Of a stretch of 64,000 nucleotides of DNA, positions 32,058 through 40,848 are shown in pieces. The translations under genes were made by a program, and so were the position numbers. The notes under the pieces were generated by a model. That model saw nothing but the letters and a program-made list of their open reading frames with translations, was not told the DNA's origin and searched no databases. The stretch comes from Bifidobacterium simiarum (GTDB lineage: Bacteria; Actinomycetota; Actinomycetes; Actinomycetales; Bifidobacteriaceae). Each line of letters begins with the position of its first letter. Positions within the stretch are counted from its first letter, which is position 1. The stretch lies in contig NZ_PEBK01000002.1 in assembly GCF_002802905.1 (NCBI RefSeq), positions 1-64,000 on the forward strand, written 5' to 3'.

Positions 32058-32480
32058 TTAGTTCCAATTCCAGGGATTGATCAGTGTGACGCCAGTCCCC
32101 TCGAAATCCTTGATGTTGCGCGTGGCCAGTGTGCAATCATTGGCCAGAGCCGTAGCGGCAATCTGGGCATCGGCAGTCATGATCGGCCGCCCCATCCGCT
32201 GCCGTTCCACCTTGATCCGTGCATATCGCAATGCAGACGTTGCATCGAACGGCAGAACTCGTTCGACAAATGGGGACAACATGCGATTGAGCACCATGCT
32301 CAACTCATGCTGTCTCCTGCCTGCCGGCATGCGCCAGCATCCGTAGAACAATTCCGCCACGGTGATCGCCGTTATGGCAAAATCCTCGACGGAACGCCCT
32401 GCAAACCACTGCATTACCGACTGATCCGGCCGCGGCCTCACCAGTTCACTGATAACATTCGTATCCAACACAATGGTCAT
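32058..32480 (-). CDS. PIN-domain toxin (VapC/FitB-like)
   Basis: A 140-residue PIN ribonuclease. The four acidic positions fit the family: Asp in IVLDTNVISELVRP, Glu in ITAITVAELFYGCW, Asp in RPIMTADAQIAATAL and Asp near NIKDFEGTGVTLINPW. The start overlaps the stop of the upstream RHH gene as ATGA (32477-32480), typical of a translationally coupled antitoxin-toxin pair. The substrate RNA is unknown. Confidence 0.9.
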   Translation of the reverse strand: MTIVLDTNVISELVRPRPDQSVMQWFAGRSVEDFAITAITVAELFYGCWRMPAGRRQHELSMVLNRMLSPFVERVLPFDATSALRYARIKVERQRMGRPIMTADAQIAATALANDCTLATRNIKDFEGTGVTLINPWNWN

Positions 32481-32893
32481 GCGGATGCTCCCCCTTCAGC
32501 CGACCGTCCGTCAGCCTCTTCGGTATCCGCCCAATCGACAAATTCGATATCCCTCTGCTCTTCCGCCCGACGATCAGGAATGGGAAACTCCTCATTGTCA
32601 AATCCGTCGATACCCATTTCCGCCATGAAGTCTCTCATCTCCTGCGCGAAATTCGTGGTTTTCATCTCCTCGTGCGCCACATAGCTGGCCGTCCATTCCT
32701 CGATCACCGATCGCATCTGCGACTCCATGGAACGGTTGTTGTCCTTGGCTGCCTGCTTGAGCACCACCACGCACTCCTCGGGCACCCGCCGGATCGTCAA
32801 TGTGCGCACCTGCCCCGAATCATTCGCCCTGTGCTCTGCCGACCCGCTCTCTGCCGACCCGTTCTCCGCCGCTCCGCTTCCATCCGAAACCAT
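32477..32893 (-). CDS. Ribbon-helix-helix antitoxin (FitA-like)
   Basis: The DNA-binding RHH part is RTLTIRRVPEECVVVLKQAA followed by DNNRSMESQMRSVIEEW, residues 29-67. A Ser/Gly/Ala/Glu-rich stretch (ENGSAESGSAEHR) precedes it and an acidic C-terminal tail follows, likely the toxin-binding part. GGAGG precedes ATG 32893. A perfect palindrome upstream (32928-32941) is the likely autoregulatory operator. At 138 residues it is longer than most FitA proteins because of both tails. Confidence 0.85.
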   Translation of the reverse strand: MVSDGSGAAENGSAESGSAEHRANDSGQVRTLTIRRVPEECVVVLKQAAKDNNRSMESQMRSVIEEWTASYVAHEEMKTTNFAQEMRDFMAEMGIDGFDNEEFPIPDRRAEEQRDIEFVDWADTEEADGRSAEGGASA

Positions 32894-32927
32894 GGCGCCC
32901 TCCTTGCCTGCATTATGCTGTCACCAT

Positions 32928-32941
32928 TTATGCTAGCATAA
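32928..32941. promoter_or_regulatory. Palindromic operator of the toxin-antitoxin pair
   Basis: TTATGCTAGCATAA is a perfect 14-bp palindrome 35 bp before the antitoxin start. The half-site GCATAA recurs nearby on both sides (32911-32917 and 32937-32943), consistent with cooperative RHH binding. Confidence 0.7.
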
Positions 32942-33018
32942 TGCATGCACCACCACCAAACACCACAGCCAACGCGGCACCCCGCTTTTCCCGCCGCATC
33001 GGTAGACTTGGGGACATT

Positions 33019-34668
33019 ATGGCTTTTAACTCTTTGACTGACAGGCTTTCGAACGCCTTCAAGAATCTGCGTTCGAAGGGCAAACTCACCGATGCCGATA
33101 TCGACGGCACGATCCGCGAGATCCGTCGCGCCCTGCTCGACGCCGACGTGGCCCTCGACGTGGTCCGCTCCTTCACCTCCCGCGTGCGCGAACGCGCGCT
33201 CGGCGCCGAGGTCTCCGACGCGCTGAACCCGGCCCAGCAGGTGGTCAAGATCGTCAACGACGAGCTGACCGAGATCCTGGGCGCCGGCGTCGACCGTCCG
33301 CTCAACTTCGCCAAGAACCCGCCGACGATCATCATGCTCGCCGGTCTGCAGGGCGCCGGTAAGACCACGCTCGCCGGCAAGCTCGGCTACTGGCTCAAGG
33401 ACGCCGGCCACACCCCGCTGCTCGTGGCGGCCGATCTTCAGCGACCGAACGCCGTGACCCAGCTGCAGGTGGTGGGCGAACGCGCCGGCGTGCCCGTCTA
33501 CGCCCCCGAGAAGGGCGTGCAGTCCGATGGCGGCGACGAGGTCAGCGCCCCGGGCGAGACCACCGGCGATCCGGTGAAGGTGGCCCGCGATTCCATCAAG
33601 CTCGCCAAGGACAAGCTCTACGACACGGTGATCATCGATACCGCCGGCCGACTCGGCGTGGACGACGTGCTGATGAAGCAGGCCCGCGACATCCGCGACG
33701 CCGTGCAGCCCAACGAGATCCTGTTCGTGATCGACGCGATGATCGGTCAGGACGCCGTCAAGACCGCCAAGGCCTTCGACGAGGGCGTGGACTTCACCGG
33801 CGTGGTGCTTTCCAAGCTCGACGGCGACGCCCGAGGCGGTGCCGCACTGTCCGTGGCCAGCGTGACCGGCAAGCCGATCCTGTTCGCCTCCACCGGCGAG
33901 GGTCTCAAGGACTTCGAGGTCTTCCACCCCGACCGCATGGCTTCCCGCATCCTCGACATGGGCGATATCCTCACCCTGATCGAGCAGGCGCAGAAGCAGT
34001 TCGACGAGGAGCAGGCCCGCGCCGCGGCCGCCAAGCTCTCCGAAGGCGAGTTCGGTCTCGACGACTTCCTCGAGCAGCTGCAGCAGGTCCGCCAGCTCGG
34101 CCCGATGAAGAACCTGCTGGGCATGATCCCCGGCATGGCCCAGCACCGCAAGGAGCTCGAGGCCTTCGACGAGAAGGAAGTGGATCGCACCGAGGCCATC
34201 ATCCGTTCGATGACCCCCGAGGAGCGCCGCAACCCGAAGATCATCGACGGCTCCCGTCGCGCCCGCATCGCCTACGGTTCCGGCAACACCGTCTCCGCGG
34301 TCAACGGACTGCTGCAGCGATTCGAGCAGGCTGCCAAGATGATGAAGCGCATGAGCAGCGGCCAGCGCGGCTTCCCCGGCATGGGAGGCCCCGGCGGTAC
34401 GAAGTCCAACCGCAAGGGCAAGGGCAAGAACAAGAAGAAGGGCGGCAAGTCCGGCAACCCGATGAAGCGCGAGGCCGAGGAGAGGGCATTGCGCGAGCGT
34501 CTCGCCGGCAAGTCCTCCGGCAAGAAGTCCTCCGGCTCCGCGTTCCAGAAGCAGCCGCAGAACCCGGCCCTGCCCGCCGGACTCCAGCAGGCCATGGGCG
34601 GCAACGGCATGCCCGATCTCCCGCCGAACCTCGGCGGCGGTCTCGGCGGTCTGCTCGGCGGCCGCTGA
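33019..34668 (+). CDS. ffh: Signal recognition particle protein Ffh
   Basis: GTPase of the SRP, directing nascent membrane and secreted proteins to the Sec translocon. N domain residues 1-85 (MAFNSLTDRLSNAFKNLRSK); G domain with GLQGAGKTTLAGKLG, DTAGRLGVDD and SKLDGDARGGAALSV; Met-rich M domain from about residue 330, ending with a Gly-rich tail (LPPNLGGGLGGLLGGR). 549 residues, slightly long owing to an insertion near residue 170 (GVQSDGGDEVSAPGETTGD) and a Lys-rich tail. TAGACT at 33003-33008 lies 10 nt before ATG 33019. The frame is open upstream through the antitoxin gene, which I discount. Confidence 0.97.
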   Translation: MAFNSLTDRLSNAFKNLRSKGKLTDADIDGTIREIRRALLDADVALDVVRSFTSRVRERALGAEVSDALNPAQQVVKIVNDELTEILGAGVDRPLNFAKNPPTIIMLAGLQGAGKTTLAGKLGYWLKDAGHTPLLVAADLQRPNAVTQLQVVGERAGVPVYAPEKGVQSDGGDEVSAPGETTGDPVKVARDSIKLAKDKLYDTVIIDTAGRLGVDDVLMKQARDIRDAVQPNEILFVIDAMIGQDAVKTAKAFDEGVDFTGVVLSKLDGDARGGAALSVASVTGKPILFASTGEGLKDFEVFHPDRMASRILDMGDILTLIEQAQKQFDEEQARAAAAKLSEGEFGLDDFLEQLQQVRQLGPMKNLLGMIPGMAQHRKELEAFDEKEVDRTEAIIRSMTPEERRNPKIIDGSRRARIAYGSGNTVSAVNGLLQRFEQAAKMMKRMSSGQRGFPGMGGPGGTKSNRKGKGKNKKKGGKSGNPMKREAEERALRERLAGKSSGKKSSGSAFQKQPQNPALPAGLQQAMGGNGMPDLPPNLGGGLGGLLGGR

Positions 34669-34726
34669 TCACGACTCCGGAAGCCGGGAGGACATAACCC
34701 CGGACTCTTCCGGAAACCATCGTTTC

Positions 34727-34756
34727 GGGCTCCCCTCCTATCGGTGAGGGGAGCCC
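34727..34756 (+). terminator. Terminator of ffh
   Basis: The 11-bp stem GGGCTCCCCTC / GAGGGGAGCCC has an 8-nt loop. The downstream tail is only mildly T-rich. Confidence 0.7.
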
Positions 34757-34795
34757 TCGTTATCGTCACCGCCGGCAGTCGCCGGCATTCGATTC

Positions 34796-36190
34796 ATGCC
34801 AAAAACATCCTCATCTAACCGGCAGCGGGCGTCCCAACGCCGCGAACTGCTCAGACGCGCCACGAATCCCGAGCCCGATGGGCGTGCGCGCGCCGGCAAG
34901 CAATCCCGCGGCACACAATCCCGCGGCAAGCAATCCCGCACCCGCCGTCCCGCGTCCCGCAGACCGAACAGCTCGAAAAGTCCGCGCCGATCACGCGGAA
35001 CCACCAGATCATCAGCCGTCAATCCAAGGAATCATCGCATGACCCTTCTGCTTTGGCTTTGCGTCATCGGCATCGCGCTATGGATGGCGCTCAAATATCT
35101 GCCCGCCGGCACGGAACGGTTCCGTCCGCTTCCCGAGGCCGTCGCGCTGATCCCGCTGCTGATCGCGCCGCTTGCGCTGGTCGCGATCGTCGCCCTGTTC
35201 ACCCATCACCGCGCACCGCTGGCGATCGCGATCGTCCTGATCATCGTGCAGCTGGTCTGGCAGACCGGCTACGTCATACCGATTCCGGACTCGTGGACGG
35301 ACGCGCTGGCCGTGCCGAGGCAGACCGTCGCCGCGTCGACGTCCGCGTCACCATCATCCTCCCGCACCTTGCGCGTTATGAATCTCAACACCCGCTACGG
35401 CCGGGCGGACACCGGCTCCATCGTGCACGAGGTGGAGATGGATCGCATCGACGTGCTCGCCGTGGAGGAGATCAACGACGACTTCGTCAAGCGCATGCAG
35501 GACTCGCATATCGCCGATCAGCTGCCATATCTGGTCCTCGGCGACTCGGCCAAAACCGATAACGGCGGCTTCAACGCGATCTGGAGCCGATACCGGATCA
35601 CCGATTTCTCCACCGATACGCTGAACATCCACGCGGCGGCCGTGCCGAGCGCCACCGTGGACGTCGACGGCGCCGCGGTCACCGTGGCCGCCGTGCACAC
35701 GAAGTCCCCCGCCCGGTCCGGCGCGGACTGGAGTCAGGGCATCCGTAACATCGGACTGTTCGGCATCGAACCGACCACCCGTCATGCGCTGATCGCCCAG
35801 GCCGAGTCCACCGGCGTGGAGCCCACCGAACAGATCGAGCAGACCGACTCCGGCAGCGGATCGATCGCAACCGGCGGCACCGCCACACCGGCCGCGGCCA
35901 CCCCGCGCACCGTAGTGCTGGGCGACATGAACGCCAGCGTCTACCATCCCAGTTTCCGCTACGCGCTGGCGCTGGGCAGGAAGGCCTGCGGTCCCGGACT
36001 GGCCGACAGCTCCTTCGAACTGCACCGCGGCTGGCACAACACCTTCCCCGCCACCTGGCCCGGCTTCCCCGCGCTGATCGAGATCGACCATGTACTGCAC
36101 ACCCCAGGTCTGAAACCTAACTGGGCGAAGACGGTGAAGATCCCGCGGGCCGATCACAAGGCGCTGATCGTGGAGCTCAGGGTCGTGTGA
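34796..36190 (+). CDS. Membrane-anchored endonuclease/exonuclease/phosphatase-family protein
   Basis: Residues 1-80 are very basic and repeat KQSRGTQSRGKQSR. Three membrane segments follow (LLLWLCVIGIALWMALKYL, VALIPLLIAPLALVAIVALF, LAIAIVLIIVQLVWQTGYVI). From residue 190 comes an EEP domain: RTLRVMNLNTRYG, VLAVEEINDDFVK, VAAVHTKSPARSG, VVLGDMNASVYHP and a C-terminal DHKALIVEL with the catalytic Asp-His. The active site would face outside. EEP proteins of this layout are probably phosphodiesterases, nucleases or sphingomyelinase-like enzymes; the substrate is unknown. A Ser/Thr/Gly-rich linker is near residue 350. Confidence 0.82.
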   Translation: MPKTSSSNRQRASQRRELLRRATNPEPDGRARAGKQSRGTQSRGKQSRTRRPASRRPNSSKSPRRSRGTTRSSAVNPRNHRMTLLLWLCVIGIALWMALKYLPAGTERFRPLPEAVALIPLLIAPLALVAIVALFTHHRAPLAIAIVLIIVQLVWQTGYVIPIPDSWTDALAVPRQTVAASTSASPSSSRTLRVMNLNTRYGRADTGSIVHEVEMDRIDVLAVEEINDDFVKRMQDSHIADQLPYLVLGDSAKTDNGGFNAIWSRYRITDFSTDTLNIHAAAVPSATVDVDGAAVTVAAVHTKSPARSGADWSQGIRNIGLFGIEPTTRHALIAQAESTGVEPTEQIEQTDSGSGSIATGGTATPAAATPRTVVLGDMNASVYHPSFRYALALGRKACGPGLADSSFELHRGWHNTFPATWPGFPALIEIDHVLHTPGLKPNWAKTVKIPRADHKALIVELRVV

Positions 36191-36285
36191 CCGACCAACC
36201 GGCTACCCGGTCATCCAGCCGACCATCCGACACGCCGGATCGGCCCCGATCCCGGTTACGGCCCCTCCCCCGGTTACGGCATCGC

Positions 36286-36320
36286 AAACCCGAAGCGAAT
36301 CAAGACTCGCTTCGGGTTTT
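36286..36320 (+). terminator. Terminator after the EEP-family gene
   Basis: The perfect 13-bp stem AAACCCGAAGCGA / TCGCTTCGGGTTT ends in TTTT. A likely rpsP -10 (TATACT, 36340-36345) follows. Confidence 0.9.
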
Positions 36321-36472
36321 CCTATTGGAAAAGTGTGGTTATACTAGTTAGTTGTTATTCGCAAACCGTGGCGCCCTCTACACCCCGGCGAGCGAGGACA
36401 CGTGGGTTCTCGGATTCCGTGCCCCACACAGAAACCGAAAACTCGCAACCCTATCCAATAAGGAGAGCCATT

Positions 36473-36934
36473 TTGGCAACCAAGATTCGTCTGAAGCGCC
36501 TGGGCAAGAAGCACTACGCCTTCTACCGCGTCGTCGTCATGGATTCCCGCAAGGCCCGTAACGGCAAGACCATTGAAGAGATCGGCATCTACGATCCCAA
36601 CAAGCAGCCCTCGCTGATCCAGATCAAGTCTGACCGCGCTCAGTACTGGCTGGGCGTTGGCGCGCAGCCGACCGAAGCCGTCTTCAAGCTGCTGAACATC
36701 ACCGGCGATTGGCAGAAGTTCAAGGGCCTGCCGGGTGCTGAAGGCACGCTGAAGGTCGCCGCCGAGGGTCCGGACGCCGAGGCCCGCGTGGCCGCCGCCG
36801 CCGATGAGGCCCAGAAGCTGAAGGCCGCCAAGGCCGAGGCCGAAGCGAAGGCCAAGGCTGAAGCCGAAGCCGCCGCTGCCGCCGAGTCCGAAGAAGCTCC
36901 GGCCGAAGAGGCCGCCGAGGAGAAGGCTGAGTAA
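36473..36934 (+). CDS. rpsP: 30S ribosomal protein S16
   Basis: Begins with TTG at 36473 ([20 protein letters not shown]), preceded by AAGGAG at 7 nt; no ATG fits. The core S16 fold covers residues 1-85 ([35 protein letters not shown]). Residues 105-153 form an Ala/Glu/Lys-rich extension ([20 protein letters not shown]) not needed for the fold but seen in several actinobacterial S16 proteins. The KH-domain gene starts two bases after the stop. Confidence 0.96.
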   Translation: MATKIRLKRLGKKHYAFYRVVVMDSRKARNGKTIEEIGIYDPNKQPSLIQIKSDRAQYWLGVGAQPTEAVFKLLNITGDWQKFKGLPGAEGTLKVAAEGPDAEARVAAAADEAQKLKAAKAEAEAKAKAEAEAAAAAESEEAPAEEAAEEKAE

Positions 36935-36936
36935 TC

Positions 36937-37167
36937 ATGCTCGCAGAAGCCGTCGAACATCTGATCAAGAACATCGTCGATTTCCCGGATGACGTGTCCG
37001 TCCGTTCCCACGAGAACAACCGCGGCGAACTGCTTCGCGTGCGGGTGAACCCGGAGGACATCGGACGCGTGATCGGCCGCAGCGGCCGTACCGCGAATGC
37101 GATTCGCACCGTGGTGCAGGCGCTGTCCGACCACAAGGTCCGCGTGGACATCATGGATGTTCGTTGA
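36937..37167 (+). CDS. khpA: KH-domain RNA-binding protein KhpA
   Basis: The 76-residue single KH domain carries the GxxG loop in DIGRVIGRSGRTANAIRTVV. The family, usually located between rpsP and rimM, binds RNA and in Gram-positive bacteria works with KhpB in cell-division and envelope control. The N-terminal LAEAVEHLIKNIVDFPDDV is typical. It starts 2 bp after rpsP and is translationally linked. Confidence 0.95.
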   Translation: MLAEAVEHLIKNIVDFPDDVSVRSHENNRGELLRVRVNPEDIGRVIGRSGRTANAIRTVVQALSDHKVRVDIMDVR

Positions 37168-37209
37168 GTTGGTAGGATGGTGGCCCGCAAGGGTTAACTT
37201 CCAACTCAA
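37164..37209 (+). promoter_or_regulatory. Inverted repeat between khpA and rimM
   Basis: TTGAGTTGG (37164-37172) and CCAACTCAA (37201-37209) form a 9-bp stem across the intergenic space. It could be an attenuator or processing hairpin within the operon. Confidence 0.45.
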
Positions 37210-37221
37210 GGATCAGGACTG

Positions 37222-37899
37222 ATGGCTGAACATCTCTCTGACAACCCTCAGCAGCGTGAGTTGCTGAGGGTTTGTCGTATCGGACGCGCCCAGGGACTCA
37301 AGGGCGAGGTCAACGTACGCGTCTTCACCGACGAGCCGGAGGAGCGATTCTCTCCCGACTCCGTGCTCTTGGCCCGTGACGGCCGCGAATTCCGCGTCGT
37401 CAGGTCACGCAAGTTCAAGGACCGCTGGATCGTCCTGTTCGCCGGCGTGACCGATCGCAATGCCTCCGAAGCGCTCAACGGCACCGATCTGTATGTGGAG
37501 CCGAGTCACGGGATCGGCGAGGGAACCGACGAGACGGACGAGGACGACGACGGCTTCTACGCCGAGGAGCTGATCGGTCTGGAGGCGAGGATCTACGCCG
37601 ATTATGCGGCGGACGCCGATGCGACCGATGGGCCGGCCGAGTCCGGTGACTCCGATGAGACCGAGTCCGAAACCGAGGAGGACGGTGACTCCGAGGAGAT
37701 CGCCGCGTCCGGGCCGTACGAGGTCGCCGGCAAGGTGACCGACGTGATGGAGAACCCGGCCCAGTGGCTGCTCACCATCACCGAGCCGAGCGGGGCCGAG
37801 TCGTTGGTCCCATTCGTCGAGGAGATCGTCCCCGAGGTCAACGTCGAGGAGGGCTATCTCGTCCTCACTCCCCCGAACGGTCTGCTGCAGGACCGGTAA
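37222..37899 (+). CDS. rimM: Ribosome maturation factor RimM
   Basis: Assists 16S 3'-domain (30S head) assembly by binding S19. The N-terminal RimM domain starts RVCRIGRAQGLKGEVNVRVF and the PRC-barrel part is FYAEELIGLEARI ... VAGKVTDVMENPAQWLLTI. Between them lies an acidic insertion of about 45 residues (residues 120-165: ADATDGPAESGDSDETESE and following). Length 225 against about 170-180 for most RimM. The gene is followed by a direct repeat and a foreign cassette rather than by trmD. Confidence 0.95.
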   Translation: MAEHLSDNPQQRELLRVCRIGRAQGLKGEVNVRVFTDEPEERFSPDSVLLARDGREFRVVRSRKFKDRWIVLFAGVTDRNASEALNGTDLYVEPSHGIGEGTDETDEDDDGFYAEELIGLEARIYADYAADADATDGPAESGDSDETESETEEDGDSEEIAASGPYEVAGKVTDVMENPAQWLLTITEPSGAESLVPFVEEIVPEVNVEEGYLVLTPPNGLLQDR

Positions 37900-37920
37900 A
37901 GGGACCGTCTGGGAGACTGC

Positions 37921-38009
37921 CGACTGGTTTTTGGTCATTCCAAGCTTGAAGAGCCGGTTTTCGGGCCGTTCAAGCTTGGATTTGCCAATAATCATCTGCC
38001 GCACGATCC
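37921..38009. repeat. 89-bp direct repeat, left copy
   Basis: Contains the perfect 11-bp inverted repeat CCAAGCTTGAA / TTCAAGCTTGG around a loop with CCGGTTTTCGGG, then ATTTGCCAATAATCATCTGC. A second copy in the same orientation lies at 42624-42712. The two flank the LacI/symporter/arabinofuranosidase genes. Confidence 0.9.
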
Positions 38010-38020
38010 AAGGAACGGTT

Positions 38021-39100
38021 TCATCCCCTTCCGAAACGGGTGGAGTCCCGTTCCACCAGGGTGTATCCGGTCATGTGGAATCTGGGTGCTCCGTCGTATC
38101 CCTGCATCCGCTCCAACAGCATGTCGAATGCCGTGTTGGCATATTCCCGCAGCGAGGGGTCTATGGTGGTGAGCGTGGGGTTGGTGAACCGGCCTTCATC
38201 GATGTTGTCATGACCGCTGATCTGCACGTCCTCGGGCACACGCAGACCCCGACTCGCACAGGCGTGCATCACGCCGATCGCGATCTCGTCGGTGAAGCAG
38301 ACCATCGCGTCCGGAGGCGTCATGCTCTCCAACATCGTGCAGGTCATCTCAAACGACTTGCTGGTGGCCCACACTTCGTCACAGCAGACGAGATCCCAGT
38401 CGGGAATCATTCCGCGTTTGACAAACGCATCGCAGAATCCTTGAAATCTCAGACTGGCGGCACCTTCGGTCATGGAAGATACCTGATCCAGCAGTGCCTG
38501 CGAGGTTGTCTCCCCCGATCTCACCGCATGAATCACGGATGATAACGACTCAGGGGCTCCGAATGCCCCTACCCTTCTGCATCCCGAGTCCAAGAATCGT
38601 CCGGTCACGTATTCGATCGCCGCGCGATTCGACATCGCCACGTTGTCGAAATGTACCGCGGAGGAATATTCGCCCACCTGCACGGTCGGCTTGTTCCACG
38701 AGGAGTGGATGAATCCGTTGCGACTTTTCGGCGTAGGATGCAGAATCCATCCGTCCGTGGCCAGGGTCGACGCCTCCTGAATGAACTCCGGCAACCGACC
38801 GCCATACGTATTGATGATCACGCCATACCCCTTGGCATGGGCCGCCTCGGAAATCGCGTTGATGAGATGCAGGAAGAACGGGCGGAACTCCTCGACGGCA
38901 ATGCCGATCACCTTGGTACGGCCCGTTTTCAACGATCGGGCGGAGACATTGAGCTGGTAGCCCATCCTGTCCATCACGGACTGCACCCGCTTGCGGGTCT
39001 CTGGCCTCATGCTGCCCGAATCGTTGATCACATTCGATACGGTTTTGATCGACACCCCTGCCTCGCGGGCAACGTCCTTGATGGTCACCCGTTTACGCAT
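38021..39100 (-). CDS. LacI-family transcriptional regulator
   Basis: The N-terminal HTH reads MRKRVTIKDVAREAGVSIKT then VSNVINDSGSM, with the hinge helix YQLNVSARSLKTGRT. The periplasmic-binding-like core follows (VIGIAVEEFRPFFLHLINAI; MVCFTDEIAIGVMHA; SGHDNIDEGRFTNPTLTTI). Length 359. AAAGGG lies before ATG 39100; an in-frame ATG at 39148 lacks such a site. Located in the same strand as the symporter and the arabinofuranosidase, it probably represses them by binding the palindromes at 42438 and 42527. The inducer is inferred to be arabinose or an arabino-oligosaccharide. Confidence 0.93.
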   Translation of the reverse strand: MRKRVTIKDVAREAGVSIKTVSNVINDSGSMRPETRKRVQSVMDRMGYQLNVSARSLKTGRTKVIGIAVEEFRPFFLHLINAISEAAHAKGYGVIINTYGGRLPEFIQEASTLATDGWILHPTPKSRNGFIHSSWNKPTVQVGEYSSAVHFDNVAMSNRAAIEYVTGRFLDSGCRRVGAFGAPESLSSVIHAVRSGETTSQALLDQVSSMTEGAASLRFQGFCDAFVKRGMIPDWDLVCCDEVWATSKSFEMTCTMLESMTPPDAMVCFTDEIAIGVMHACASRGLRVPEDVQISGHDNIDEGRFTNPTLTTIDPSLREYANTAFDMLLERMQGYDGAPRFHMTGYTLVERDSTRFGRG

Positions 39101-39367
39101 GTCAGTCCCTTTCGTCGTCCAACTCTGTTCGTCATTTAACCCCGTCACTCACGATCCGATCCGTTCCACGGTCCGTATCGTTCCACACGATCCCGCAAGA
39201 TCATGCCAGTCGTCGTGCTCTTCATCAATCATAGAGAACGACATGACTGGTGCGGCTGGATATCGCCCACCCACACCAGTCATCCGACGGACCGATCAGC
39301 CTGATCAACCGGATCGATCAACCCAGCCGATCGGATCATGACCCAATCGACCGCGATCAGGCCGACA

Positions 39368-40798
39368 CTAGGCGGACACTCCCTGCCGCCGCTCGGCCTC
39401 GGCCTGTCGCTTTGCCACTCCGGCCATGATCTCGTCGTACTTCTTGTCGATGTCGTAGAAGCACATGATCACCACGCACACGACCAGCAGAATCGCCGGA
39501 CCCCACAGGGAGATCTGGTAGATCGCATTGATCGCGCTTGCGGACTGCGTGGCGGCAAGACCGTCATACCCGCCGAAGGCGAGAATCCAGCCGACCAGTG
39601 CGGTGCCGAGACCGGAACCGATCTTCTGGCCTAGGGAGCCACCGGAGTAGAGCAGTCCTTCGTTACGCACGCCGGTCTTGTAGTAGCCGTATTCGATGGT
39701 GTCGGGGAACAGCGCCCACACGGCACCGGCGATCGGTCCCTGCCCGAGACCGCGCAACACCTGTGCGACGACGAACAGTTCGAGATTGGTGGGGTTGAGC
39801 ACCGGCAGGATGAAGCCGACCGCATACACCGCCGAGCCGATGAGCAGACAGATCGTCTTGCCGAACCGGCCGAACAGTTTCGGGCAGAACGGCAGGAACG
39901 CCATGGTGGGGATCAGGTAGGCGAAGGTGAGGACGCCGACGATGCCTTCGTTGTTCAGCACATACTTGGCGTAGTACACCAGACCGCCCTGATACAGCGT
40001 CTGCGCGATGGTAAGCAGAATGAAGTAGAAGAACGCAAGGAACCAATACTTGTTCTGCAACAGCGCGTGGAAGCTCTCCTTCAGAGGAACCTGTTCCTCC
40101 ACATCGGCGGTGTGCACGCGCTCCTTCTGGGTCTTGAACACCACGAGGAACAGCACCACGGAGATGCAGGAGAGGATGGCGTAGGTGATCGCCCATGCCA
40201 TCTGGGTGCCGCCGAAGAGCTCCACCATCGGGTACGTGCAGTTGGTGACGATCAGCACGCCCACCTGGGCCAGCAGCATACGCCACAGATTGAGGCCTTC
40301 GCGCTGGGCACGGTCCTGTGTGACCATGGAGTTCAGCGTGCCGTATGGGATGGCCATCGAGGAGAAGGCGATCATCAGCAGGTTGTACGAGATGAAGATG
40401 TATCCCACCTTCCATGTCTCGGACCACCCGGCCGGCACGGTGAACAGCAGGACCGTGAACAGGGCGAACGGCACGCAACCGAATAGCAGCCACGGTCGGG
40501 CCTTGCCCCACTTGGTATGGGTCTTGTCGATCAGGGAACCGACCACCATGTCGATGACGCCGTCGAACGACCGGGAGAACAGCATGATCGTGCCGATGAT
40601 ACCGGCGGCCACGCCGATCACGTCGGTGTAGAAGTACACCACGTAGAGGTTGAGCGAGGCGAAGGTGAAATTGATGGCGGTGTCACCGATGCCGTAGCCG
40701 ATGTAGTCCTTGATGGTCAGCGGCTGACGGAAGGAGTGGGCGGCGGGCGTCTGCACGGTGACGGAGCCCGAAGGTTTTGCGGAAGTCGTGGTGGACAT
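39368..40798 (-). CDS. GPH-family sugar:cation symporter
   Basis: A 476-residue membrane protein with about twelve helices. The GPH hallmark DKTHTKWGKARPWLLFG is near residue 90, and IGYGIGDTAINFTFASLNLY opens the first helix. It belongs to the glycoside-pentoside-hexuronide:cation symporters. GGAGG lies 5 nt before ATG 40798. It is sandwiched between the GH51 gene and the LacI gene on one strand, so it probably imports arabinose or arabino-oligosaccharides released outside. The 267-bp gap between it and the LacI gene holds only short GATC-rich sequence. Confidence 0.9.
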   Translation of the reverse strand: MSTTTSAKPSGSVTVQTPAAHSFRQPLTIKDYIGYGIGDTAINFTFASLNLYVVYFYTDVIGVAAGIIGTIMLFSRSFDGVIDMVVGSLIDKTHTKWGKARPWLLFGCVPFALFTVLLFTVPAGWSETWKVGYIFISYNLLMIAFSSMAIPYGTLNSMVTQDRAQREGLNLWRMLLAQVGVLIVTNCTYPMVELFGGTQMAWAITYAILSCISVVLFLVVFKTQKERVHTADVEEQVPLKESFHALLQNKYWFLAFFYFILLTIAQTLYQGGLVYYAKYVLNNEGIVGVLTFAYLIPTMAFLPFCPKLFGRFGKTICLLIGSAVYAVGFILPVLNPTNLELFVVAQVLRGLGQGPIAGAVWALFPDTIEYGYYKTGVRNEGLLYSGGSLGQKIGSGLGTALVGWILAFGGYDGLAATQSASAINAIYQISLWGPAILLVVCVVIMCFYDIDKKYDEIMAGVAKRQAEAERRQGVSA

Positions 40799-40848
40799 GG
40801 TTTCCTCCCCGTATGCCTTCTATGGTTTCCTATGGTCTCGGCAAGCGG

